Origin: Indiicoccus explosivorum
Lineage (GTDB): Bacteria; Bacillota; Bacilli; Bacillales_A; Planococcaceae
DNA: 64,000 nucleotides
Direction of reading: 5' to 3'
Assembly (NCBI RefSeq): GCF_002167005.1
Contig: NZ_NHTN01000016.1
Span: forward strand, 62,001-126,000
This document shows, piece by piece, positions 7,925 to 18,502 of this stretch. Below the pieces are notes generated by a model. That model did not search any database. It had not been told where the DNA came from and saw only the letters and a program-made list of their open reading frames with translations. The position numbers and the translations under genes were made by a program. Positions within the stretch are counted from its first letter, which is position 1, and the number at the start of each line of letters is the position of its first letter.

Positions 7925-9444
7925 AGCGCAAGGCCCGGTCGCCCTAATCATCCTCGATGGATTCGCCTGCAGGGAAGAACGTTCGGGGAATGCGGTCGCG
8001 CAGGCGAAAAACCGGTTTTCGACAGGATTTGGAACGAGTATCCGCACGCCCAGTTGAAAGCTTCCGGAGAAGCGGTCGGCTTGCCGGAAGGACAGATGGG
8101 GAACTCCGAAGTCGGTCATTTGAATATCGGAGCCGGCCGAATCGTTTATCAAAGCCTGACGCGCATAAATAAATCCATCAGGGATGGGGACTTTTACAGC
8201 AACGAAAAGTTCCGGCATGCCGTGCAGCACGTGAAAGAGAACGGATCAGCGCTCCATTTAATGGGGCTGCTGTCGGATGGCGGCGTCCACAGTCATTACC
8301 GCCACCTGTTTGCACTGCTTGAACTGGCGGCGCAGGAAGGCCTTAAGGAAGTTTATGTCCATGGTTTCCTTGACGGCCGGGATGTCGGCCCGAAAACCGC
8401 TCAGCTCTATATCGCGGAGACCGAACGGGTGATGGAGAAGCTCGGAGTCGGACAATTCGCTTCCATTTCTGGCCGCTACTATGCAATGGACCGGGATTTA
8501 AGATGGGACCGTGTCGAACAGGCGTACAGCGCCATTACCGGCGGTGCTGATACCGGGACCGCTCCTTCAGCCGAAGAGGGGGTCCGGAAAGCGTATGAAA
8601 GCGGTGTGACGGATGAATTCGTCGTTCCGTTCCGGGTGGCGGACGGCGGAAAAGAAGCACCTGCACTGAAGGACGGCGATGCGGCCATTTTCTTCAATTT
8701 CCGGCCGGATCGCGCCATCCAGCTGTCGGCCGCGTTCAAGCAGCCGGCATTCGAAGGGTTTGTCCGGAGACAGATCAATGACTTGTCCTTTACCGGATTT
8801 ACGCTGTACAGCGAGGAAATACCGATGGACGTCGCCTTCGAAAAAGAAAATCTGGTGAATACAGTCGGAGAAACGCTGGCGAAGCATGACAGGCGGCAGC
8901 TTCGGATAGCTGAAACCGAAAAGTACCCGCATGTCACATTTTTTATGAGCGGCGGACGGGAAGAAAAGTTCCCAGGCGAAGATCGGATCCTCATCAATCT
9001 CCGAAGGTGGCGACATATGACCTGAAACCGGAAATGAGCGCCTATGAGGTGACCGATGCCCTCGTAGCGGAAATTGAAGCAGAAAAGCATGACGCAATCA
9101 TCCTGAACTTCGCAAATCCGGATATGGTCGGGCACAGTGGACTGCTGGAGCCGACCATCAAGGCAGTCGAAGCGGTCGATGAATGCCTCGGCCGGATTCT
9201 GAAAGCGCTCCAAACGAAAGGCGGCACGGCGATCGTCACGGCGGACCACGGCAATGCCGATGAAGTGGTGACGACAGAGGGCCAGCCGATGACCGCCCAC
9301 ACTACGAACCTGGTCCCGGTCGTTATAACAAAAGAGGGCGAAACACTCCGGAAAGATGGGATTCTTGCGGACCTCGCACCTACTCTCTTAAAGCTTGCCG
9401 GAATCCCTCAGCCGGCTGAAATGACCGGTAAACCACTATATTAA
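7917..9444 (+). pseudogene. gpmI: GpmI, cofactor-independent phosphoglycerate mutase, with two single-base frameshifts
   Basis: Interconverts 3- and 2-phosphoglycerate with Mn2+. The reading frame is broken twice. 7917 to about 8010 encodes the N-terminus with the metal motif IILDGF; about 8012-8998 encodes the middle with [16 protein letters not shown] (nucleophilic Ser) and FRPDRAIQ; about 8999-9444 encodes [21 protein letters not shown] and AHTTN. One missing A in the A-run 8007-8011 and one missing base near 8998 explain both breaks. Restoring them gives a normal protein of about 509 residues with every motif. Sequence error is therefore more likely than gene decay. GGAGG at 7903-7907 serves the start inside tpiA; eno follows after 24 bases. 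Confidence 0.9.
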
Positions 9445-10761
<1,317 letters not shown>

Positions 10762-10795
10762 CAAGACGGCAGCAGAGGGGTTTTTCCTGTCCCTA

Positions 10796-10824
10796 TTGTC
10801 ATCCACTTCCCGTTTTGATAGAAT
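10796..10824 (+). promoter_or_regulatory. Sigma-A promoter for secG
   Basis: TTGTCA (10796-10801), 17-bp spacer, TAGAAT (10819-10824), 38 bases before the secG start. Confidence 0.7.
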
Positions 10825-10862
10825 TGGCTTATTGTGATTGCCCTTTCCGGGAGGTGGAAACG

Positions 10863-11090
10863 TTGCACGAACTTCTTATGATATTGCTGATTATAGTCTC
10901 AATCGCCCTTATTACTGTCGTTTTGCTGCAGTCAGGTAAAAGTGCAGGCCTCTCAGGCGCCATCTCCGGCGGTGCGGAACAGCTTTTTGGAAAGCAGAAA
11001 GCCCGCGGGGTCGACCTTGTGCTGCACCGGGTGACTATTGTGCTGTCAGTCCTGTTTTTTGTACTGGCGATTGCTGTTACAAAAGTTTAA
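10863..11090 (+). CDS. secG: SecG, preprotein translocase subunit
   Basis: Small membrane component of the SecYEG channel. 75 residues from TTG at 10863 (GGGAGGTGG upstream). Two hydrophobic helices (about residues 3-22 and 55-74) flank the conserved loop [20 protein letters not shown] and KARG. Reading further upstream to 10815 would put the promoter inside the gene, so that start is rejected. Followed by a terminator; secG between eno and est-rnr is the usual Bacillus order. Confidence 0.93.
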   Translation: MHELLMILLIIVSIALITVVLLQSGKSAGLSGAISGGAEQLFGKQKARGVDLVLHRVTIVLSVLFFVLAIAVTKV

Positions 11091-11101
11091 AGCTCAAATC
11101 A

Positions 11102-11134
11102 AACGCCTGACCGAATTTTGGTTAGGCGTTTTCT
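11102..11134 (+). terminator. Terminator after secG
   Basis: AACGCCTGACC (11102-11112) pairs with GGTTAGGCGTT (11120-11130, one G-T pair), then TTTC. Confidence 0.85.
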
Positions 11135-11215
11135 TTTAGCGGGAATAAAGGCCGGCAGAAAACCTGCACAGGAAGACGTATCCGGCTCCTGCAATACATA
11201 ACAGAGGAGGAGTAA

Positions 11216-11965
11216 ATGATGCGGATTACACCACCGAAACCTTTTTTCTTCAAAGCCGGACCAAGGGCGGTGCTGCTGCTGCATGGCTTCACCGGCAACT
11301 CGGCGGATGTCCGGATGCTTGGTCGCTACTTGGAGAAAAAAGGATATACTTCAATGGCTCCCCATTATAAGGGGCATGGCACTGATCCAGAAAAACTCGT
11401 AAAGACCGGACCGGAAGACTGGTGGCAGGATGTGGTGGATGCATACGGCCGGCTGAAGGATGAGGGGTATGAGGAGATTGCGCTGGCAGGCCTGTCATTG
11501 GGAGGCGTATTTGCACTGAAACTGGGGTATACAGTTCCGGTAAAAGGGATTATCACTATGTGTTCCCCAATGTCGATGAAGACGACGGAACTTATGTACG
11601 AGGGCGTCCTGGAATATGCGAGAGAGTATAAGAAGTATGAAGGGAAAGATGAGGCGGTGATTGAACGGGAAGTAGCCGCACTTCAGGAGACTCCGATGGA
11701 ATCCCTTCCGGAGCTCCGGAATCTTGTCTATGAAGTGAAAGAAGAAATTGACCATGTCTATGCACCTCTATTCGTTGTCCAGGGAAGAAAGGATTCTGTC
11801 ATCGACCCCAAATCGGCCGAGGTCATTTATGACCGGACGGAATCGACTGACAAGCAGATCAAGTGGTATGAAAAATCAGGGCATGTCATTACACTGGGAC
11901 CCGAAAAAGAACAGCTCCATGAGGATGTACATGACTTCCTTGAATCGCTTGATTGGAATGTGTAG
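11216..11965 (+). CDS. est: Carboxylesterase (Est30/YvaK type)
   Basis: Alpha/beta-hydrolase closely resembling Geobacillus Est30, which hydrolyses short-chain esters. The catalytic residues fall at the same numbers as in Est30: Ser94 in GLSLGG, Asp193 in GRKDSVIDP and His223 in KSGHVITL. The oxyanion motif [13 protein letters not shown] is present near residues 22-34. 249 residues, no signal peptide, so cytoplasmic. GAGGAGG precedes the ATG pair. It stands between secG and rnr as yvaK does in B. subtilis; the physiological substrate is not known. Confidence 0.92.
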   Translation: MMRITPPKPFFFKAGPRAVLLLHGFTGNSADVRMLGRYLEKKGYTSMAPHYKGHGTDPEKLVKTGPEDWWQDVVDAYGRLKDEGYEEIALAGLSLGGVFALKLGYTVPVKGIITMCSPMSMKTTELMYEGVLEYAREYKKYEGKDEAVIEREVAALQETPMESLPELRNLVYEVKEEIDHVYAPLFVVQGRKDSVIDPKSAEVIYDRTESTDKQIKWYEKSGHVITLGPEKEQLHEDVHDFLESLDWNV

Positions 11966-12093
11966 GCTGTAAGTAGGTCAGGAACAGCCCCAAAAAAGAA
12001 GAGCGGGACAGGCGGCCTTATAAAAGCTGCTTAAATCCCTTCTATAATGATTTAATCTGTTAGCCGTTTTATGTGTATAAAGGAGGAATCTGA

Positions 12094-14424
12094 ATGAGCC
12101 GACATGGAGAAACACTTGAACAGCGCCTGCTGGGTTTCATGCGTGAAGAGGCATATAGCCCGCTGACCGTGCAGGAAATCGAAGAACAGTTCGGATTCAA
12201 AGACGCTGACGAATTCAAGGAACTAGTGAAAACATTAGTGAAACTGGAAGGGCAAGGATTGCTTGTCCGGTCACGCGCAAACCGGTATGGCGTACCTGAA
12301 CGGATGAATCTGGTACGAGGCAAATTCATCGGACATCAGCGGGGCTTCGGTTTTGTGGCGCCTGAAGAGGGAGGGGTGGATGATATCTTCGTTCCTCCGA
12401 CAGAAGTGAATGGCGCAGTGAACGGCGATAAGGTCATCATCCGCGTTTCCGAATCTTCGTCAGGGGACCGGCGTGAAGGGACCATCGTCCGTATTTTGGA
12501 AAGAGGGACGACGAAAGTGGTCGGAACATTCCAGGCCAACCGCGGTTTCGGTTTTGTCGTTCCGGATGACAAAAAACTGAACATGGATGTATTCATTGCG
12601 AAAGAAGACACGCTCGGCGCGATCGACGGCCATAAAGTCGTCGTGGAAATCACCAGCTGGCCGGAGGGCAGAATGTCCGCGACAGGTATGGTGACGCAAA
12701 TTCTGGGCCATAAAAACGATCCGGGAGTCGATATCCTCTCCATTATCCATAAGCATGGAATCGAAACGGAATTTCCGCCGGATGTACTGGCACAAGCCGA
12801 AGCGGTGCCGGACGACATCGACCCTTCCGATCTGTCAGGCCGTCGCGATCTGCGGGATGAAATGATCGTGACCATCGATGGCGCGGATGCAAAAGATTTG
12901 GATGACGCCGTACAAGTGACGAAACTTGATGATCAGACATATAAACTCGGCGTCCACATCGCGGATGTCAGTCATTACGTCACGGAAGGTTCTCCAATTG
13001 ACCGGGAAGCCTTCGACCGGGCCACGAGTATCTATTTGACTGACCGGGTCATTCCAATGATTCCCCATCGGCTGTCGAACGGGATTTGCTCGCTGAATCC
13101 GAAAGTCGACCGTCTGACGCTGTCATGTGAAATGACGATCAATAAAAGCGGTGAAGTCACTTCCCATGAAATTTTTCAAAGTGTGATTCGGACGAATGCC
13201 CGTATGACATACAAAGAAGTATATGAAATCCTTGAAGAGGACAATCAGGAGCTGAAGGAGAAATACGCTGAACTGGTCCCGATGTTCGAACAGATGCGGG
13301 ACCTTGCCGAAATTCTGCGTGGCCGCCGGATGGAACGGGGGGCGATCGATTTTGATTTCAAAGAATCGAAAGTCCTGGTCGATGAAGACGGTTATCCGAT
13401 CGATGTCGTCATTCGCGAACGGACCGTTTCCGAAAGACTGATCGAAGAGTTCATGCTAGCGGCGAATGAAACAGTGGCGGAACATTTCCACTGGATGGAC
13501 GTACCGTTCCTTTACCGGATCCATGAAGATCCGAAGGCGGAAAAATTACAGCGTTTCTTCGAGTTTCTGACGAATTTCGGGATTCTTGTCAAAGGGACCG
13601 GAAACAAAGTGCATCCGCGGGCGCTCCAGGAAATCATTGATTCCATCGAAGGGACGCCGGAAGAACCGGTCGTATCCACGATGCTTCTCCGGTCGATGCA
13701 GCAGGCGAAATACAGTGAAGAGAGTGTCGGCCATTTCGGGCTTTCGACGGAATTCTATACGCACTTCACATCGCCGATCCGGCGCTATCCCGATTTGATC
13801 GTCCACCGGCTAATCCGGACTTACCTGATCGACAAGGACCTCTCGGCACAGACCCGGGCTGCCTGGGATGCTGAAATGCCGGAGATCGCTCAGCACACGT
13901 CTGAGCGGGAACGGCGGGCTGTCGAAGCGGAACGGGATACGGATGCGCTGAAAAAGGCGCAGTATATGGCCGACAAGATCGGAGAAGAATTCGATGGAAT
14001 CGTCTCTTCGGTGACGAACTTCGGGCTCTTTGTCGAATTGCCGAATACAATTGAGGGCCTCGTCCATGTCAGTAACTTAACAGACGATTTTTATCGGTTT
14101 GATGAGCGGCAGATGATGATGATCGGCGAACGCAGCAAGCGGCAGTTCCGGATCGGTGATGAAGTGACTGTCCGCGTGCTGGACGTAAAGCCGGAAGAAT
14201 CGGCGGTCGATTTTGAAATTGCGGGAATGAAGCCGCGCGAACGGCGGGAACGCCGCGACGCCCCGAAAGTGATCCGTACATCGAGAGACGGGAATGGCAA
14301 GGGCGGAAAAGGTGACAAAGGCGGACCGAAAGACGACGGACAGCGGAAAAAGAAAGGCAAAGGCCAGAAAAAGAAGTTCTATGAAAATGCGGCAAAGAAA
14401 AAAGGAAGAAAAAAGAAAAAGTGA
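12094..14424 (+). CDS. rnr: RNase R, 3'-5' exoribonuclease
   Basis: Processive exoribonuclease that degrades structured RNA and works with SmpB-tmRNA on stalled messages. Domains in order: N-terminal helix-turn-helix (about 1-70), two cold-shock domains ([14 protein letters not shown] and [12 protein letters not shown]), the RNB catalytic domain with [12 protein letters not shown] and its acidic metal ligands, the S1 domain ([19 protein letters not shown]) and a Lys/Gly-rich tail after residue 720. 776 residues is normal. AAGGAGG precedes the ATG; a TATAAT at 12043-12048 has no convincing -35. Confidence 0.96.
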   Translation: MSRHGETLEQRLLGFMREEAYSPLTVQEIEEQFGFKDADEFKELVKTLVKLEGQGLLVRSRANRYGVPERMNLVRGKFIGHQRGFGFVAPEEGGVDDIFVPPTEVNGAVNGDKVIIRVSESSSGDRREGTIVRILERGTTKVVGTFQANRGFGFVVPDDKKLNMDVFIAKEDTLGAIDGHKVVVEITSWPEGRMSATGMVTQILGHKNDPGVDILSIIHKHGIETEFPPDVLAQAEAVPDDIDPSDLSGRRDLRDEMIVTIDGADAKDLDDAVQVTKLDDQTYKLGVHIADVSHYVTEGSPIDREAFDRATSIYLTDRVIPMIPHRLSNGICSLNPKVDRLTLSCEMTINKSGEVTSHEIFQSVIRTNARMTYKEVYEILEEDNQELKEKYAELVPMFEQMRDLAEILRGRRMERGAIDFDFKESKVLVDEDGYPIDVVIRERTVSERLIEEFMLAANETVAEHFHWMDVPFLYRIHEDPKAEKLQRFFEFLTNFGILVKGTGNKVHPRALQEIIDSIEGTPEEPVVSTMLLRSMQQAKYSEESVGHFGLSTEFYTHFTSPIRRYPDLIVHRLIRTYLIDKDLSAQTRAAWDAEMPEIAQHTSERERRAVEAERDTDALKKAQYMADKIGEEFDGIVSSVTNFGLFVELPNTIEGLVHVSNLTDDFYRFDERQMMMIGERSKRQFRIGDEVTVRVLDVKPEESAVDFEIAGMKPRERRERRDAPKVIRTSRDGNGKGGKGDKGGPKDDGQRKKKGKGQKKKFYENAAKKKGRKKKK

Positions 14425-14426
14425 GC

Positions 14427-14446
14427 AGGCGGCATTCGTGCCGCCT
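14427..14446 (+). other. Stable UUCG-tetraloop hairpin between rnr and smpB
   Basis: AGGCGGCA and TGCCGCCT form a perfect 8-bp stem closed by TTCG. No T-run follows, so it is not a standard terminator. It may be a processing or stability element in the rnr-smpB message. Confidence 0.5.
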
Positions 14447-14473
14447 CTCGGGATACAAGAGAGGTGAAACAGG

Positions 14474-14938
14474 ATGCCAAAAGGGGAAGGAAAGCTCATC
14501 GCCCAGAATAAACGGGCGAACTTCGATTACTTTATTGAAGAAACAATCGAAGCCGGCATCGTCCTGAACGGCACGGAAATCAAATCCGCCCGCAAAGGGA
14601 AAGTACAAATCCGCGATGCATTCGTCCGGATCCGCAACGGAGAGGCATGGATTTCCAATATGCACATCAATCCCTACGAACAGGGAAACCAGTTTAATCA
14701 CGATCCGCTCCGGTCACGGAAACTGCTGCTGCATAAAAAACAGATCGCCAGCCTGATCGGCAAAGTGCAGCGTGAAGGGGCGACGATCGTACCGATCAAA
14801 ATGTATTTGAAGAATGGGTATGCGAAAGTGCTGATCGGTGTCGGAACCGGAAAGAAAAAGTACGACAAGCGGGAGGATCTGAAGAAAAAGGATGCAAACC
14901 GTGCGATCGAGCGTGCGCTGAAGGACCGGAGCCGCTGA
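14474..14938 (+). CDS. smpB: SmpB, tmRNA-binding protein
   Basis: Binds tmRNA and delivers it to stalled ribosomes for trans-translation. Signatures: [42 protein letters not shown] and the basic tail [15 protein letters not shown], which becomes helical in the mRNA channel. 154 residues is typical. GAGAGGTG precedes the ATG. The tmRNA gene lies 116 bases downstream. Confidence 0.97.
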   Translation: MPKGEGKLIAQNKRANFDYFIEETIEAGIVLNGTEIKSARKGKVQIRDAFVRIRNGEAWISNMHINPYEQGNQFNHDPLRSRKLLLHKKQIASLIGKVQREGATIVPIKMYLKNGYAKVLIGVGTGKKKYDKREDLKKKDANRAIERALKDRSR

Positions 14939-14947
14939 GCGCCCAGC

Positions 14948-14976
14948 TTGATGCCGGCGTATGTTTCCGCTATAAT
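14948..14976 (+). promoter_or_regulatory. Sigma-A promoter for ssrA
   Basis: TTGATG (14948-14953), 17-bp spacer, consensus TATAAT (14971-14976). It predicts a 5' leader of about 70 bases removed during tmRNA maturation. Confidence 0.8.
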
Positions 14977-15054
14977 TGTAAAAAGATACGTGAGATCCGC
15001 CGGATTGGGCGGCATCCCGTTTCGTATCCTTTAATCCGCATTCTGCGGGAATGA

Positions 15055-15405
15055 GGGGACGTTACGGATTCGACAGGAATGGTCCAAGCTTGGGCTGCGC
15101 GCCGGAGGGCTCGGCTCCGTAAAAACGGCACCTAATAATAATTGGCAAAAACCAAAACCTCGCATACGCAGCGTAAGCTAGCGTAGCAGTCCGGCTGTCC
15201 ATCGCCCATGTGGACTGCCCGGACTTCACTTAAAGTGGGATACGGCATGCGGTGCGATCCGAGTCGCATGCAAGAGACCAGTGGATTAGTGCCCGGGACG
15301 CCTGCTTACTGGCAGATCGGTGCACGAATTCCAATAAGTAAGCTATGCGCGTAGACGTCCAAGTACAGGAGTTTCTGGACGCGGGTTCGACTCCCGCCGT
15401 CTCCA
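15055..15405 (+). ncRNA. ssrA: tmRNA (ssrA)
   Basis: Mature 5' end GGGGAC pairs with 3' GTCTCC (15399-15404); A15405 is the discriminator. The 5' part has the hallmark GTTACGGATTCGACAGG; the 3' part has the T arm GCGGGTTCGACTCCCGC. The tag frame begins at GGC 15144 and ends at TAA 15174-15176, encoding GKNQNLAYAA, so with the tRNA-borne alanine the degradation tag is AGKNQNLAYAA. The 3' CCA is not encoded. It lies directly after smpB and has its own promoter and terminator. Confidence 0.97.
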
Positions 15406-15416
15406 TAGTGAACAGG

Positions 15417-15447
15417 CAGCGCCGCTTATTCAAGCGGCGCTGTTTTT
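15417..15447 (+). terminator. Terminator of ssrA
   Basis: Perfect 11-bp stem CAGCGCCGCTT/AAGCGGCGCTG (15417-15427 with 15432-15442), ATTC loop, five T. Confidence 0.93.
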
Positions 15448-15517
15448 CTGTTGGCACCTCATTTTTTAGCGTATTTCGTTTACAATTGGAGAGAGACTCA
15501 TTAATGGGGGATTTGAA

Positions 15518-16420
15518 ATGACTAAACCGAAACTTTTGTTAGTGGATGGGATGGCTGTCCTGTTCAGAAATTACTTTGCCACTGCAGCCGTCAATCAATA
15601 TTTTCGGACGGCTGAAGGTCTTGCCACTAACGGTGTCCAAGGGTTCATCCGGCATGTGCTGACGGCGAAGATGCTCATGAAGCCGACGCATATGGCGATT
15701 TGCTGGGACATGGGAGCATACACATTCAGAAACGATTTATATGCCGGCTACAAGGCGAACCGGCCGGCGCCGCCTGATGACATGAAGCATCAGTTCGACC
15801 TGTCAAAAGAAGTGTCGGCGCAGCTGGGCTGGAAAAATTACGGGCTGGCCGGAATCGAAGCGGATGATTTTATCGGGTCATTTTCAGAACGCTATAAAGA
15901 GGATGCGGAAATTACAATCATCAGCGGGGATAAGGATTTGCTGCAGCTTCTGGCGCCGACCGTCCAGGTCGCTTTCATGAAAAAAGGCTTCCATATTTAC
16001 GATTCGTATACAGAAGAACGATTCACGAAAGAATATGGCATTTTGCCGCGTCAGTTTGCTGATGTGAAGGCATTTATGGGAGATCCCAGCGATGGGTATC
16101 CGGGCGTGAAAGGGATCGGGCCGAAACAGGCACTCGACTTTATCCGGACATACGGGAGTGTGGAGGGCGTTCTCTCTTCACTGCACGAGCTGAAACCGGG
16201 CCAGCGCAAAAAGATCGAGGAGCAGCTCGATATGCTCAAGCTCTCAAAAGATCTTGCGGAAATCCGTACCGATGTTCCGCTTGAAACACAGCTGGATGAA
16301 CTCGCTGTCCCGGTCTACAGCCCGGCACTGATCCCAATGCTGGAACGGCAGGAGCTCGGCCTTGTCGCCCGCCATATCGAAAAATTTTCCGGTGCCCCAC
16401 AAGAAGACCCGTTCGCTTAA
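15518..16420 (+). CDS. 5'-3' exonuclease (FEN/PolA N-domain type, YpcP-like)
   Basis: Stand-alone homologue of the N-terminal 5' nuclease domain of DNA polymerase I; it removes flaps and RNA primers. The metal-ligand motifs are present: LLLVDGMAVLFR at the start, GIEADDFIGS and SGDKDLLQLL in the middle, and GDPSDGYPGVKGIGPKQA, the helix-hairpin-helix entry. 300 residues fits B. subtilis YpcP. GGGGGA precedes the ATG. The last 4 bases overlap the 3' end of the minus-strand peptidase gene. Confidence 0.9.
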   Translation: MTKPKLLLVDGMAVLFRNYFATAAVNQYFRTAEGLATNGVQGFIRHVLTAKMLMKPTHMAICWDMGAYTFRNDLYAGYKANRPAPPDDMKHQFDLSKEVSAQLGWKNYGLAGIEADDFIGSFSERYKEDAEITIISGDKDLLQLLAPTVQVAFMKKGFHIYDSYTEERFTKEYGILPRQFADVKAFMGDPSDGYPGVKGIGPKQALDFIRTYGSVEGVLSSLHELKPGQRKKIEEQLDMLKLSKDLAEIRTDVPLETQLDELAVPVYSPALIPMLERQELGLVARHIEKFSGAPQEDPFA

Positions 16421-16941
16421 TGCGGTTGCCGGAGCGGGATGATCCGGATGAACGACAGGACGTCTTTGTTTTTATTCCATGAGGCACTCCGGACTCTGCT
16501 TTTCCGTCCGCGCCCGCCGTTATCATGAAAAATTAGCGTTATATCCTCCGTTCCCGGCTCCTCCCTGAATCCGATCAGCGGCACCCAGTGATAGCGGTAC
16601 ATCGGTTTTTGGAACCAATGGAATGAAAAATGTTTATCGAATTTCATGGCGACCGGCCGGCCGGCGACAAGTTCCTGTTTGACTTCATCGAGGGTCCGGG
16701 CTTCATCGATCCGGTAGCGGGGACCAAGGAGTCTGCGAAGCCGCCGGATGAGGCGCCACTTGAACGAACCGATCCTTGAAGAGCCGAGTGCCCGGTAAAA
16801 TTCATCGATGCCGATTTCATTTCCTTCATGATATTCCAGGATGACAGCCATTGTCACCGGCCCGCAGGCAGAACCTTGAAGTCCCGGGTGGATGGAGCCC
16901 TCGTATTGGGATTTGCCTTCTAGTTGGATGAATGCTTCCAT
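16417..16941 (-). CDS. C39-like (papain-fold) cysteine peptidase family protein
   Basis: 174 residues with the arrangement of the peptidase C39-like family: Gln-x-x-x-Cys-Gly in LQGSACGPVTMAV (catalytic Cys near residue 26), His in YHWVPLIGF and an Asn/Asp in IFHDNGG. No signal peptide or transmembrane helix is visible, so it is probably cytoplasmic. AGGAGG lies 8 bases before the ATG. The substrate is unknown. It is convergent with the exonuclease gene, overlapping it by 4 bases, with no terminator between them. The family call is good; the function is open. Confidence 0.7.
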   Translation of the reverse strand: MEAFIQLEGKSQYEGSIHPGLQGSACGPVTMAVILEYHEGNEIGIDEFYRALGSSRIGSFKWRLIRRLRRLLGPRYRIDEARTLDEVKQELVAGRPVAMKFDKHFSFHWFQKPMYRYHWVPLIGFREEPGTEDITLIFHDNGGRGRKSRVRSASWNKNKDVLSFIRIIPLRQPH

Positions 16942-17216
16942 TGTTTGAACCTCCTGATGGGGAAACCTTGCTATCAGGGTACGGAAATCCGGATGATTTG
17001 TCTAAAAAAGCGTCCTTTTTCTTACTTGATGGGCCTGCTCGGGTCCGGTGCGATAGCAGTCGCTGAAGCCGATCGAAGCACTGCACCAGGGAGATGAAAA
17101 CCGGCGGCGGTCCCAAAAGATTTTTTTCTATGCTCGCGGCTGATTTGGATGCTAGAATGAGAGGGTATACGGATGTACTATTTGTGCGGTCGCTGGCCGT
17201 CTCGGGAGGTTTAAGT

Positions 17217-18137
17217 ATGGTTGAAGAAACAATGAGGGATTTCTTTCTGTTTTTATCCAAGAACAAAGCGCTGACGAAAGCGGCAAAGAAGTATGGCCAT
17301 CGATTTGGGGCCGGTCGCTTCGTTGCTGGTGAAACGATTAAGCAGGCTGTACAGACCATCAAAAACTTAAATGCGGAAGGGCTTCCAGTCACCATCGATT
17401 ATTTGGGTGAATTCGTCGATTCCGTCGAAGAAGCGAAACACATGGCGGACAACTGCATCGAAGCGATTCATGCAATCGGCCGTGAAAACCTCGATTCACA
17501 AATGTCGCTTAAGCTCACTTCTATGGGCTTGGATATTTCCGATGACGTGGTCATGGAGAACATGCGGCGTATCCTTGAAGCCGCCAAAGAAGAGAATGTG
17601 TTCGTGACTATCGACATGGAAGATTATGAGCGCTGCGGCAAGACACTGGATATCTTCAAGCGCCTGAAGTCGGAATACGATAATATCGGCACAGTCATCC
17701 AGGCGTATCTGTACCGGACAGAAAAGGATATCGAAGAACTGGACAGCTACAGCCCGAATCTGCGCCTTGTCAAAGGGGCCTATAAGGAATCCGACCAAGT
17801 GGCATTCCCCATAAAGGCGGACGTCGATGAAAATTTCAAGAAAATCATCAGAATGCATTTGCTGAACGGCAATTACACGGCTATCGCCACGCATGACGAT
17901 GCAATTATCGAATACACGAAAGAACTCGTGGAAGAGCATGGTATTCCGCGGGATCAGTTCGAATTCCAGATGCTGTACGGCATTCGGATCGAGCGCCAGC
18001 GTGAACTTGCCGCAGAAGGGTATAAGATGAGAATTTACGTCCCTTACGGAACAGACTGGTACGGCTATTTCATGCGGCGCCTGGCTGAACGTCCGGCGAA
18101 TGTGGCGTTCGTGGCAAAAGGGGTCATCGGTAAATAA
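17217..18137 (+). CDS. fadM: FadM, proline dehydrogenase-family flavoprotein of the fad locus
   Basis: FAD-binding TIM-barrel protein of the proline dehydrogenase family, equivalent to B. subtilis YusM (FadM), encoded beside fadNAE. Signatures: VTIDYLGEFVDS, LRLVKGAYKES, IATHDDAII, FQMLYGIR and the C-terminal YVPYGTDWYGYFMRRLAERP. 306 residues from ATG 17217, chosen for GGGAGG at 17203-17208; an upstream extension to 17094 lacks family similarity. Whether it oxidises proline or takes part in fatty-acid oxidation is not settled by sequence. A terminator follows. Confidence 0.9.
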   Translation: MVEETMRDFFLFLSKNKALTKAAKKYGHRFGAGRFVAGETIKQAVQTIKNLNAEGLPVTIDYLGEFVDSVEEAKHMADNCIEAIHAIGRENLDSQMSLKLTSMGLDISDDVVMENMRRILEAAKEENVFVTIDMEDYERCGKTLDIFKRLKSEYDNIGTVIQAYLYRTEKDIEELDSYSPNLRLVKGAYKESDQVAFPIKADVDENFKKIIRMHLLNGNYTAIATHDDAIIEYTKELVEEHGIPRDQFEFQMLYGIRIERQRELAAEGYKMRIYVPYGTDWYGYFMRRLAERPANVAFVAKGVIGK

Positions 18138-18144
18138 ACAGTAC

Positions 18145-18173
18145 GCGACCGGATTAATCCGGTCGCATTTTTT
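18145..18173 (+). terminator. Terminator after fadM
   Basis: Palindrome 18145-18166 (GCGACCGGATTAATCCGGTCGC arms), then six T. Confidence 0.9.
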
Positions 18174-18234
18174 AGAGAATAAGAGATCAAATCGTTTTGC
18201 CGACAAATAAGAGATGTCGGAGCCCGATCTAAGG

Positions 18235-18360
18235 AGAAAGAGCGGCAGGAGGCGGCGCCTGCGGGAATGATCCGAGCGGAAGATCCTGAACTGAACGCAA
18301 GCGGAGGAAGCGGCTGAAGCCGTGCCCGCAGCAAGCGTCCGGCTGAAGTGATTTCTTCAG
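18235..18360. repeat. Dispersed intergenic repeat-like element, no coding potential
   Basis: About 125 GC-rich bases in the fadM-fadN gap with several short inverted repeats: CTGCGGG (18259-18265) with CCCGCAG (18325-18331), GATC-N9-GATC, and CGGC-TGAA-GCCG. Its right end (18337-18360) recurs in shortened form at 57800-57822. From memory it resembles palindromic intergenic repeats seen in many Bacillus and Planococcaceae genomes; that resemblance is recalled, not searched. Confidence 0.5.
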
Positions 18361-18394
18361 ATTAGGGCATTTGCGTTTTTTGGGCGATTAAATA

Positions 18395-18480
18395 TTGCGA
18401 AAAAAACGAATATGGATTACACTTAATGGCAGAACTAAAGGAAATTTTTTTTGGAATAAAAATGAATGAGGGTTCATTCA
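18395..18480 (+). promoter_or_regulatory. fadN promoter candidate and FadR operator
   Basis: TTGCGA (18395-18400), 17-bp spacer, TACACT (18418-18423). Downstream, 18463-18480 is TGAATGA-N4-TCATTCA, matching the Bacillus FadR (YsiA) consensus TGAATGA-nTAn-TCATTCA in both arms. FadR represses beta-oxidation genes until long-chain acyl-CoA binds it. The operator is strong; the promoter is less certain. Confidence 0.8.
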
Positions 18481-18502
18481 AAACCATTGGGAGGGTCTGA
18501 CT

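Noticed and set aside
8479-9300. Long minus-strand frame opposite gpmI
   Set aside because: Antisense shadow of the broken gpmI frame; no family features. It only looks attractive because gpmI itself is frameshifted.
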